Origin: Bacillota bacterium
GTDB taxonomy: Bacteria; Bacillota; Bacilli; Bacillales; Cytobacillaceae
Reading direction: 5' to 3'
Assembly: GCA_023387295.1 (NCBI GenBank)
Contig: JAEWIG010000194.1
Location: 1-49,664, forward strand
DNA length: 49,664 nt
A program made the translations under genes and the position numbers. Below the pieces are notes generated by a model. The model had not been told where the DNA came from, searched no databases, and saw only the letters and a program-made list of their open reading frames with translations. Shown here one piece after another: positions 8,514-16,093 of this stretch (within the stretch, counting starts at the first letter, position 1; each line of letters starts with the position of its first letter).

Positions 8514-9744
8514 ATTTTTTCTCGTATTGACAGCATGTATTTTATTATTAGCGGCATGTTCAGGAAATTCTGAAGAACAAGGAACAGAGAAGAATGTATT
8601 AGATAAGAATTTTGAAGAACTGCTTGAAGAGGCAAGAGGGACAACGGTTACTTTCTATGGCTGGGGTGGCAGTCAACAAACAAATTCCTGGATTGATAAG
8701 TATTTAACTGAAAATGTAAAAAAAGATTATGATATTACGGTAAAAAGAGTAGGGATGAATATTGATGAAATCATAAACACTCTCCTCAATGAGAAGCAGC
8801 TGAATGTAGAGAAAGGCAATATAGACGTGGTATGGATTAATGGGGAGAATTTCTTCACGGCGAAAGAAAACGATTTATTATTCGGCCCTTTTACAGAGAA
8901 ATTACCAAACTTTAATCAATACATAGACAAGGATTCAGATGATGTAAAATTAGATTTTGGTTATCCAGTAGAAGGTTATGAGGCTCCTTATGGAAAAGCT
9001 CAATTTGTGATGGTTTATGATAGTGAAAAGATGGACAAAACTCCGGTAGATCATAAAGAACTAATGGAATTTGCAAAAGCAAATCCAGGGAAATTCACCT
9101 ATCCTGCCCCACCCGATTTCACAGGGTCAGCATTTGTGCGAAATATTATTTATGATATTGTAGGTTATGAACAATTTATGGATATGGAAGCAGATGAAGA
9201 GACCGTTCGAGCAGCGATTGCTCCTGCAATTGAATATTTAAAAGAATTGAAACCTTATTTATGGAAGGAAGGAAAAACCTATCCTGCAGAATCGCCTCTC
9301 CTAGATAATATGTATGCAGATGGTGAAGTGTGGATGACAATGAGCTATAATCCAAATTCTGCTTCTGGTAAAATTGAAACAGGAGAGTTTCCTGAGTCCA
9401 CGAGAACCTTCCTATTTGATAAAGGGACAATTGGCAATACTCACTTTGTAGCCATTCCTTTCAATGCTCCGAATAAAGCTGGAGCGATGGCTTTAATCAA
9501 CTATATATTGAATGTAGAATCACAAGCAACAAAGTATGAGCCAGCTACATGGGGAGATCTGCCTGTGTTAAATAATGATAAATTAACGAAGGAAGAGCAA
9601 GACAGATTAGGTTCAATTGATTTAGGAATTGCCACTCTTCCACAGGATGAATTAGCTGAAAAGAGAACTCCAGAAATGCCAGCAGATTTAGTCCCAATTA
9701 TTGAGAAAATCTGGTTAGAAACGATACCAGGTGAAGGTGAATAA
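8494..9744 (+). CDS. YnjB-like ABC transporter substrate-binding lipoprotein
   Basis: A 416-residue extracellular solute-binding lipoprotein. The signal peptide ends in the lipobox LLAAC with Cys22 as the lipidation site. The mature N-terminus has the YnjB-type features TVTFYGWGGSQQTNSWIDKY and DVVWINGENF, followed by LLFGPFTEKLPNF. The family is linked with thiamine-like or unassigned solutes; the ligand is unknown. ATG 8494 has AGGAG (8481-8485) at 8 bases. It is followed by two permeases and an ATPase, forming a complete importer. Its position just after a selenoprotein gene makes a selenium or sulfur compound a candidate ligand, by context only. Confidence 0.85.
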   Translation: MTKLKSKFFLVLTACILLLAACSGNSEEQGTEKNVLDKNFEELLEEARGTTVTFYGWGGSQQTNSWIDKYLTENVKKDYDITVKRVGMNIDEIINTLLNEKQLNVEKGNIDVVWINGENFFTAKENDLLFGPFTEKLPNFNQYIDKDSDDVKLDFGYPVEGYEAPYGKAQFVMVYDSEKMDKTPVDHKELMEFAKANPGKFTYPAPPDFTGSAFVRNIIYDIVGYEQFMDMEADEETVRAAIAPAIEYLKELKPYLWKEGKTYPAESPLLDNMYADGEVWMTMSYNPNSASGKIETGEFPESTRTFLFDKGTIGNTHFVAIPFNAPNKAGAMALINYILNVESQATKYEPATWGDLPVLNNDKLTKEEQDRLGSIDLGIATLPQDELAEKRTPEMPADLVPIIEKIWLETIPGEGE

Positions 9745-9745
9745 T

Positions 9746-10609
9746 TTGAATGAGAAATTAAAGCCATATGTATTGCTATCCCCCCTACTTTTAATATTAG
9801 TTGGAATATTTCTCACAGGAATCATTATGGGATTTATTCAGAGCTTAGGTTATTTTAAGGCGGCAGGGTTAACTGAATTTACGCTGAAATATTATCGAGA
9901 AATTTTATTAGATGAAGGGTTTTTATCTTCTCTTAAATTTAGCCTTTATACTTCAATCGTATCATCAGTGCTAGCAATTGTTTTTGGCGTTTTACTTTCC
10001 TATTCAATTTTACAGATAAAGGGAAGGAAAGATATTGTAGAATCGCTATATCGGGTACCGATCGCAGTCCCACATATCGTTTCTGTTCTCCTTATGTACA
10101 ATATTTTATCCCAATCTGGGATTTTGCCTAGAATATTATATGGAGCTGGCTTGATTACGGATCAAAGCCAGTTTCCTTCTATTCTTTACGAAAAAAACGG
10201 GCTTGGAATTATCATTGCTTATTTATGGAAAGAGATCCCTTTTGTTGCTTTGACTACGTATACAATCCTAAGCGGCGTAAGCAATAAGTTATCTGATGTA
10301 GCTTCTAACCTAGGTGCTAATAAAAGACAAGTTTTTTTTAATATCCAATTACCTCTGATTATGCCTTCTGTTTTTTCCTCATTTATTATTATTTTTGCAT
10401 TTTCTTTCGGAGCATATGAGGTACCATTATTGTTAGGCCCTACACAGCCAAAGGCCCTACCTGTACAAGCATTTATTGAATACAATAATCCCGTCCTACA
10501 ACATAGGCCATATGCGATGGTGATTAATATGTTAATTACTTTCATCGCGATTATTCTTACATGGCTCTATTTTAAAGCGTTTGAAAGAGTTTATAAATAT
10601 ACTAGGTGA
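9746..10609 (+). CDS. ABC transporter permease, first subunit
   Basis: About 287 residues with six hydrophobic segments and the binding-protein-dependent transport EAA loop (VASNLGANKRQVFFNIQLPL, about residue 185). It forms the membrane channel with the next gene and takes substrate from the lipoprotein upstream. The start is uncertain. TTG 9746, one base after the preceding stop, has AAGGTGA (9734-9740) at 5 bases, whereas GTG 9731 in the same frame overlaps the upstream gene and lacks a clear Shine-Dalgarno sequence. Confidence 0.87.
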   Translation: MNEKLKPYVLLSPLLLILVGIFLTGIIMGFIQSLGYFKAAGLTEFTLKYYREILLDEGFLSSLKFSLYTSIVSSVLAIVFGVLLSYSILQIKGRKDIVESLYRVPIAVPHIVSVLLMYNILSQSGILPRILYGAGLITDQSQFPSILYEKNGLGIIIAYLWKEIPFVALTTYTILSGVSNKLSDVASNLGANKRQVFFNIQLPLIMPSVFSSFIIIFAFSFGAYEVPLLLGPTQPKALPVQAFIEYNNPVLQHRPYAMVINMLITFIAIILTWLYFKAFERVYKYTR

Positions 10610-10613
10610 TCCA

Positions 10614-11429
10614 ATGGAACGTAAAACGAAATTAATATATAGCGTAATCACGGGCTTATTTTTAGGCTTTTTATTCATCCCACTACTCGTGCTTGTTATC
10701 TGGAGTGTAACGAAGATCTGGCCTTGGCCAGAAATATTTCCTTCGAGCTTTGGGCTCCGTGGCTGGTCCTATTTTTTTGAGCGATCATCTAATAGCATTA
10801 GTACTTTATTGTTTAGTATATGGCTATCGTTTGTCGTAACAGTCGTTACTTTAGCTATTACAATCCCGGCTGCAAAAGCCCTCGCATTTTACAAATTTAA
10901 AGGAAAGAAGCTCATTGAAATACTCGTATTCGCACCTGTAATTGTTCCGACGGTTACGGTAGCAATGGGGATCCATATTCAATTTATTAAAATGGGACTA
11001 GCCAATACGTTTATTGGAGTGGTGCTCATACACCTTATTCCTTGTATTCCTTATACGATAAGAATTCTTCAAGCTGTTTTTGAGATTGTTGGCGAAAAAA
11101 TGGAGCTTCAAGCGAAGGTTTTAGGTGCTAGTCCGTTTCAGACATTTTTACATGTCACATTTCCCATGATTTTACCAGGCGTGATTTCGGCTGGCAGTAT
11201 GGCTTTTATCGTCTCATTTAGCCAATACTTTCTTACCTTTTTAATTGGTGGAGGAAGGGTGATTACGTTCTCAATGCTCATGTTTCCCTTTGTCCAAAGT
11301 GGTGATCGAATGATGGGTTCTGTTTATAGTATTGTATTTATTTTAACGACATTAATATTTTTGATTATCATTGAAAAATTAACAAATCGATTTTATCAAG
11401 ATAAACTAAAGGATTATAAATATGTCTAA
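10614..11429 (+). CDS. ABC transporter permease, second subunit
   Basis: About 271 residues, six membrane segments, with the EAA loop AKVLGASPFQTFLHVTFPMI near residue 170. It pairs with the preceding permease as a heterodimeric channel. ATG 10614 follows AGGTGAT (10604-10610), which itself overlaps the previous stop codon; the longer frame from 10581 would start inside the previous gene and has no ribosome binding site. Its end overlaps the ATPase start by 8 bases. Confidence 0.87.
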   Translation: MERKTKLIYSVITGLFLGFLFIPLLVLVIWSVTKIWPWPEIFPSSFGLRGWSYFFERSSNSISTLLFSIWLSFVVTVVTLAITIPAAKALAFYKFKGKKLIEILVFAPVIVPTVTVAMGIHIQFIKMGLANTFIGVVLIHLIPCIPYTIRILQAVFEIVGEKMELQAKVLGASPFQTFLHVTFPMILPGVISAGSMAFIVSFSQYFLTFLIGGGRVITFSMLMFPFVQSGDRMMGSVYSIVFILTTLIFLIIIEKLTNRFYQDKLKDYKYV

Positions 11430-12441
11430 AATTATGATTAAAAATCTCGAGAAATCTTTTGGAAAAGCGAAGGTTCTAGACAATATTCACTTTGAAGTGG
11501 AGGAAGGGCAAGTAGTCTCATTACTAGGACCATCAGGCTGTGGCAAGACGACAACATTAAAAATGATTGCTGGTTTAATCAGGCCAGATAAAGGTGATAT
11601 TTTACTAAGAAATCACTCTATCTTGAAAGTACCCGTTGAGAAGCGGGGAATCGTCATTGTTTTTCAAGAGCATTTATTATTTCCTCATTTAAATATTGAG
11701 GAGAATATCGGTTTCGGGTTAAAAATGGCGAAGCGACCAAAGGGAGAAATAAAGATTCAGGTAGAAAAGATGCTTGAGCTTGTAAAGCTTAAAGGATATA
11801 ACAAAAAGTATCCTCATGAGCTTTCAGGGGGGCAGCAGCAGAGAATTGCCCTAGCAAGAGCATTAGCAGTGGAGCCTAAAGTTTTGTTGCTTGATGAGCC
11901 TTTTTCTAGTTTAGATACGAAGCTGCGTGAAGAAATGAGAGAGCTTACACTAGAAATCCAAAAAAAACTAAGAATGACAACGATACTTGTTACACATGAT
12001 CAAGAGGAAGCCTTAATCTGTTCAGATAAAATCGCCATTATGCTAAATGGGCAAATTAAACAGTTCGACACACCAGAAGAGCTCTATAAAAATCCAACAT
12101 CTATCGAGATAGCCAATTTTTTCGGAGCGAAAAATTATATCAATGGACAGATAGAGAATGGATTTTTTCAATCAGATATTATTCATGTTCCAACTGAAAA
12201 GGAAAATACTAAAGATGCTAAGCTAATGGTGAAGCAAGAGGATATTGAGCTTTTTCCATTAGGTATAACGGATTTAAGTGGTCAAGTTATTTCAAGTAAA
12301 TTTGCAGGGGAAAAAATCTATTATTCAGTTTCTGTAAAAGGGTATGAATTAAAGGTTATTTCTCCATCGCAAACGGTTTATAAAGTAGGAGAAGCTGTCT
12401 CCATTAGGATAAAACTCGAACGCGTCATACTATTTGAATGA
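11422..12441 (+). CDS. ABC transporter ATP-binding protein of the same importer
   Basis: A 339-residue ATPase that powers the importer from the cytoplasmic side. Walker A GPSGCGKT is at residues 36-43, the signature LSGGQQQR near 135, Walker B LLLDEP near 156, and the switch histidine is in LVTHDQEEA. The C-terminal ~110 residues form a TOBE/OB-like regulatory extension as in MalK/PotA/ThiQ-type ATPases. It overlaps the upstream permease by 8 bases and is followed with almost no gap by a glycosyltransferase gene, so transport and sugar transfer are encoded on one transcript. Confidence 0.9.
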   Translation: MSKIMIKNLEKSFGKAKVLDNIHFEVEEGQVVSLLGPSGCGKTTTLKMIAGLIRPDKGDILLRNHSILKVPVEKRGIVIVFQEHLLFPHLNIEENIGFGLKMAKRPKGEIKIQVEKMLELVKLKGYNKKYPHELSGGQQQRIALARALAVEPKVLLLDEPFSSLDTKLREEMRELTLEIQKKLRMTTILVTHDQEEALICSDKIAIMLNGQIKQFDTPEELYKNPTSIEIANFFGAKNYINGQIENGFFQSDIIHVPTEKENTKDAKLMVKQEDIELFPLGITDLSGQVISSKFAGEKIYYSVSVKGYELKVISPSQTVYKVGEAVSIRIKLERVILFE

Positions 12442-12451
12442 GGGAGTAGCC

Positions 12452-13129
12452 ATGATATCCATCATTATTCCTGTGTTGAATGAGGAAAAAACGATATTAG
12501 AAACTTTAACTAGTATTCAATCAATACAAGGTGAGAAAGAAATTATTGTTGTCGATGGCGGTAGTAAAGATCGGACAGTTGAAATGGCTAAAGAGAGTAC
12601 AGCAACAGTCATCCACAGTTCGAAAGGAAGAGCCAATCAGATGAATGCAGGAGCCAAGGCAGCAAAGGGAACTATTCTTTGGTTTGTTCATTCAGATTCG
12701 AGGTTAGATCCTAATAGTATCCATGCAATTAAAGAGGCGATCGATCAAGGTTATATTGGCGGCTGCTTTCAGCTTTATTTCTATGATTTACAGACACGGT
12801 TTATGAAATATGTAGCTAGCTCATCTAATCGTAGAGCGAAGTATTTGCACCTCATCTTTGGTGACCAAGGTATTTTTATGAGGAAGGAAATCTTTGAAAA
12901 GCTAGATGGATATAAAAGGATGGAATTAATGGAGGATTGGGATTTGTCCCGAAGAATCCATAAGCTAGGAAAGATGAAGTTGTTAAATGAAAAAATCGGT
13001 ACTTCAGCGAGACGGTTTAAAAAGGGCGGACCATTAAAAACCCTCCTAAAAATGCATAAAATAAAATTACTCTATCTACTTGGAACACCAGTGGATAAAT
13101 TAAATCGAATTTATCGAGACGTGAGATAA
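12452..13129 (+). CDS. Family 2 glycosyltransferase, TIGR04283-like (rSAM/selenodomain-associated transferase 2)
   Basis: A 225-residue GT-A fold transferase without membrane segments. It begins MISIIIPVLNEE, has the nucleotide-binding VVDGGSKDRT near residues 31-40, a DxD-like HSDSR near 90, and EDWDLSRRI near 160. I recognise the pattern of the family called transferase 2, rSAM/selenodomain-associated (also named arsenosugar biosynthesis glycosyltransferase). ATG 12452 is chosen because GAGGGAG lies at 12440-12446; an earlier frame from 12434 overlaps the ATPase gene. Donor and acceptor are unknown. It forms a pair with the next gene, as in many genomes. Confidence 0.8.
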   Translation: MISIIIPVLNEEKTILETLTSIQSIQGEKEIIVVDGGSKDRTVEMAKESTATVIHSSKGRANQMNAGAKAAKGTILWFVHSDSRLDPNSIHAIKEAIDQGYIGGCFQLYFYDLQTRFMKYVASSSNRRAKYLHLIFGDQGIFMRKEIFEKLDGYKRMELMEDWDLSRRIHKLGKMKLLNEKIGTSARRFKKGGPLKTLLKMHKIKLLYLLGTPVDKLNRIYRDVR

Positions 13130-13156
13130 GTGATTAATCAAATTTAGGATAGCGAA

Positions 13157-13849
13157 GTGACAGTAATGGATGCATTAATAATCATGACGAGAGTTCCAAT
13201 ACCAGGGCAAACTAAAACAAGATTAATGGACATTTTGTCAGGAACGGAATGTGCGGAGTTACATACTGCTTTTTTGCGTGATATCTTTATCACATTTGAA
13301 CAACTAAAGGATGATGTTGCTATTTATTTGACCTATACGCCAGAAGATTCTCTTCATATCCTTGACCCGATTATTCCTCCTTATATCGAAACGTTTCCGC
13401 AAAGTGGGGAAGATTTAGGCGATAAAATGAGACATGCGATCGAGACTGTCCTAGTAAAAGGCTATAAAAAGGTCATATTGATGGGGTCTGATATCCCAGA
13501 TATTAAGGCAGAGGACATTAGAGATGCCTTTAGAATAATGGACGATTACGATATCGTATTCGGACCATCGTATGATGGAGGCTATTATTTGGTTGGAATG
13601 AAGAAACGAAATGATTCGCTTTTTGCTATTAATAAAAAATGGGGCGGGAAATCGGTCCTAGAGTCGACTATCGACAAAGGAAATAATCAAGGCTTATCCA
13701 TCGGGTTAGCCAAAAAGTATCAAGATATTGATACGAAAGAGGATTTATTTGCTTTTATGAAAAGGAATGAGCAAAGTTCAGAAGCGATAAATACAATGCA
13801 GTATTTAAAGGCATGGAGGATGGGCAAGCAGTGGAAAAAAACAAATTAG
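13157..13849 (+). CDS. CofC-like nucleotidyl/glycosyltransferase, TIGR04282-like (transferase 1)
   Basis: A 230-residue GT-A fold protein. It starts ALIIMTRVPIPGQTKTRL (a nucleotide-binding segment with a basic cluster), then PQSGEDLGDKM near residue 85, GSDIPD near 112 and GPSYDGGYYLVGM near 135. This matches the family called transferase 1, rSAM/selenodomain-associated, distantly related to CofC/MobA nucleotidyltransferases. GTG 13157 has AGGA (13146-13149) at 7 bases; ATG 13166 in the same frame is an alternative. Together with the previous gene it may activate and transfer a sugar. The reaction is not known. Confidence 0.78.
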   Translation: MTVMDALIIMTRVPIPGQTKTRLMDILSGTECAELHTAFLRDIFITFEQLKDDVAIYLTYTPEDSLHILDPIIPPYIETFPQSGEDLGDKMRHAIETVLVKGYKKVILMGSDIPDIKAEDIRDAFRIMDDYDIVFGPSYDGGYYLVGMKKRNDSLFAINKKWGGKSVLESTIDKGNNQGLSIGLAKKYQDIDTKEDLFAFMKRNEQSSEAINTMQYLKAWRMGKQWKKTN

Positions 13850-14829
13850 CTCGTAAGATACAACAGTATATTCAAGACAATCCCGAACTAGCACATCTTC
13901 AACTACATAAAGAGACGAAAGTGAATTTCCTCGCTCAAGGTGAATATAATATAAATTTCACACTAGATTCCGCTGGGCGCAAATATGTTTTTCGCGTAAA
14001 TACAGGTAGCCAATTAGAAATTGATAATCAAATCATGTATGAGTACCAGTCTATTAAACGCTTGGAGCAGTCGGGCGTAACACCGAAAGTTTATTATGTT
14101 GACGATACAAAAACATTTTTTGATTATGGAATATTAATGATGGAATTTTTAGAAGGAAAGCCACTTAATTATGGAATGGATTTACCTGCGGCTGCAAATA
14201 TATTTGCTAATATTCACTCGTTACATATTGATGAGCCACATCATTTTATTGTGGAGGAAAAGCTCTTTAGTGATAGAATTCGAGAAGGCGAGAGACTATT
14301 AACAAAGGTTTGGGATAGCCCGATTGTCCATACGGAGATTAAGCTGTTTCTTGAAAAAATAGTAGATTGGACTAAGCTTCATAAAACAAGAGAGACATAT
14401 TTTCTTCATGAACCCTGGCATGTTGTGAATAATACAGAGGTGAATTCCCATAATTTTATTATCGGGAAGGAACATTCTTATTTAATTGATTGGGAAAAGC
14501 CTGTCATTAGTGACCCTGCACAAGATTTAACACAATTTATCGCACCGACTACGACATTGTGGAAAACAAACTATACGATGAGCACTCAGGAAAAAGAAGA
14601 GTTCTTTAAATTATATGTAGATGGTTTAAACGGGAAAGATAAGGATATTAGAGAGAGGGTGCATTTGTATACGCCTTATCTCTATTTAAGAGCTTTAGCA
14701 TGGTGTGCCTATGCGTATGTTGAATACCATGACCCAAATAAGACAATCAAAAATATGGACACGTTTGAAAAAATAAAACAGTATTTGCAAATTGACTTTA
14801 TGCAGGATTTATATGGGCCTTACTGGTAG
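13831..14829 (+). CDS. Aminoglycoside-phosphotransferase-fold protein with altered catalytic loop
   Basis: About 332 residues with a kinase-like (APH/choline kinase) fold. There is an N-lobe strand pair with a lysine-poor YVFRVN segment, a hinge MMEFLEGKP, and a metal-binding-like YLIDWEKPVISDPAQDL. The usual catalytic HGDxxxxN loop reads NTEVNSHN, with Asn201 in place of His and Glu203 in place of Asp. It may be a non-canonical kinase or a pseudokinase. GTG 13831 is preferred because GGAGG lies at 13815-13819; ATG 13813 is the longer alternative. It overlaps the previous gene and is the last gene of the operon. Confidence 0.75.
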   Translation: MEKNKLARKIQQYIQDNPELAHLQLHKETKVNFLAQGEYNINFTLDSAGRKYVFRVNTGSQLEIDNQIMYEYQSIKRLEQSGVTPKVYYVDDTKTFFDYGILMMEFLEGKPLNYGMDLPAAANIFANIHSLHIDEPHHFIVEEKLFSDRIREGERLLTKVWDSPIVHTEIKLFLEKIVDWTKLHKTRETYFLHEPWHVVNNTEVNSHNFIIGKEHSYLIDWEKPVISDPAQDLTQFIAPTTTLWKTNYTMSTQEKEEFFKLYVDGLNGKDKDIRERVHLYTPYLYLRALAWCAYAYVEYHDPNKTIKNMDTFEKIKQYLQIDFMQDLYGPYW

Positions 14830-14868
14830 AAATCTTTCAGCGGATTTCTACCAGTAAGGCCTTTATTT
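14819..14868. terminator. Bidirectional terminator closing the selenoprotein operon
   Basis: CCTTACTGGTAGAAATC and GGATTTCTACCAGTAAGG form a 17-bp stem around a 7-base loop; the stop codon of the last operon gene lies inside the left arm. Downstream is CCTTTATTTTA. The convergent nucleoside hydrolase gene ends at 14863, so the hairpin can serve both genes. Confidence 0.82.
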
Positions 14869-15747
14869 TACGGTAACATTCTTCCATGATTCGAAGATGA
14901 TTTCGTTAAATTGGTTGATATCGTTTATTTTCTTTGGAATGTTAATTTTTGTTCCTAATTTGTTTTCTTCATCTATTTTTAAAAAGCCGGTCTTTAAATC
15001 CTCTTCAGTCGAGACGATATATTGAAAATTGTCATCAAATAATGCAGGATTTGTAACGTATACACCAGAAACAATATCCCAATTGAAAAATCCTTCCGTA
15101 GAGAAAAGTTCTTTAAAATACTCAAACCAAGCATATGATTGTTTTTTTATATATTTATAAGATGCAATCGTCTTATTCTCCATTAATCTACTGTATTCTT
15201 CTTTTTTAAATTCAGCTTGTAAGCAAATATGGCCGGTCATCACAGTAATTTTTGCACCTGAGTGGAGAACATGATGACTTGCTTCATGGTCAACCGAAAA
15301 GTTAAGTTCATTTAATTGTTTTCCTTTAATAATTAATGGCTTTGTTACGCCGCCCATTAAAACGATTGCTTTTACTTTTTGATAAAAACTTGGGTCAATT
15401 TGATAAGCCCCATATAAATTAGTAAGGGAACCTGTTGCTAAAATGGTAATTTCATTTGGGTACTTATTGACCATTTCCACTAGAAATGCAGCTGCTTCAC
15501 TTTTTCTGTCAGAATTTTGTGCAGCACCTTTAATCAAGGGGATATCTGCTATTTGTAAATCATGGAATAATTTCGTTGTAGCTGTAAAGACATCGTCAAT
15601 ATTGCTATTACCAAATGTATTCGTCACTCCGAGCAAGTGAATCTTTTTGCTTCCCAGAAGATACATGAACGTTAACCCATCATCGACATCCTTTTCTGGT
15701 AACCCCATTGTATTATCACAATCATAAATAACTTTGATCAAAATCAT
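14863..15747 (-). CDS. Nucleoside hydrolase (IunH/RihB-like)
   Basis: About 294 residues, cytoplasmic, predicted to hydrolyse the N-glycosidic bond of nucleosides. The N-terminal calcium-binding motif is present in an expanded form, YDCDNTMGLPEKDVDDGL, where the classical motif is DxDxxxDD. Other family segments are GVTNTFGN, ILATGSLTN and VLMGG, and a late FNWDIVSG contains the distal aspartate. Start: ATG 15747 is only 2 bases from GGAGG, while TTG 15741 is 8 bases away and may be the real start. The expanded metal loop suggests a divergent substrate range. Confidence 0.85.
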   Translation of the reverse strand: MILIKVIYDCDNTMGLPEKDVDDGLTFMYLLGSKKIHLLGVTNTFGNSNIDDVFTATTKLFHDLQIADIPLIKGAAQNSDRKSEAAAFLVEMVNKYPNEITILATGSLTNLYGAYQIDPSFYQKVKAIVLMGGVTKPLIIKGKQLNELNFSVDHEASHHVLHSGAKITVMTGHICLQAEFKKEEYSRLMENKTIASYKYIKKQSYAWFEYFKELFSTEGFFNWDIVSGVYVTNPALFDDNFQYIVSTEEDLKTGFLKIDEENKLGTKINIPKKINDINQFNEIIFESWKNVTVK

Positions 15748-15844
15748 TACCTCCACACGATTTGCTTACTATTAATTATAGCGAGTAAATGCATATTCGA
15801 TTAAAGAATGACTATTCTGTCAATAATAGGTAAAAAACGTTAGG

Positions 15845-16036
15845 ATGAGGGCATTGATTAAAGTAAAGTTATTTGATCATGAGCATGAGAAGGATCTAGA
15901 AAAAGAGATGAATAGGTTTTTAGCAAAAATAGAGGAGAAAAAGCTGTTAGATATTAAGTATAATGTTGCTGCAATGCACGAGGATGAAGATGAACAAATC
16001 TATTGTTTTTCCGCGATGATCATTTACCGAGCGTAG
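15845..16036 (+). CDS. cse60: Sporulation protein Cse60
   Basis: A 63-residue acidic protein containing ALIKVKLFDHEHEKDLEKEM, which I recognise as the Cse60 family. B. subtilis cse60 is transcribed by sigma-E in the mother cell; its biochemical role is unknown. GCATATTC at 15791 faintly resembles a sigma-E -35, but I could not find a convincing -10. Start ATG 15845 has no clear Shine-Dalgarno sequence; TTG 15854 after GAGG is an alternative. It supports an endospore-forming host. Confidence 0.85.
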   Translation: MRALIKVKLFDHEHEKDLEKEMNRFLAKIEEKKLLDIKYNVAAMHEDEDEQIYCFSAMIIYRA

Positions 16037-16067
16037 TGGTCTCAAAGAAGTGCTACAAGACCACTAC
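16033..16067. terminator. Hairpin between cse60 and the convergent flavoprotein gene
   Basis: GTAGTGGTCT and AGACCACTAC form a perfect 10-bp stem around a 15-base loop, overlapping the cse60 stop codon. There is no T-run on either side, so intrinsic termination would be weak. Confidence 0.4.
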
Positions 16068-16093
16068 TACCCAAAATTTAATGGAAAGACCGA

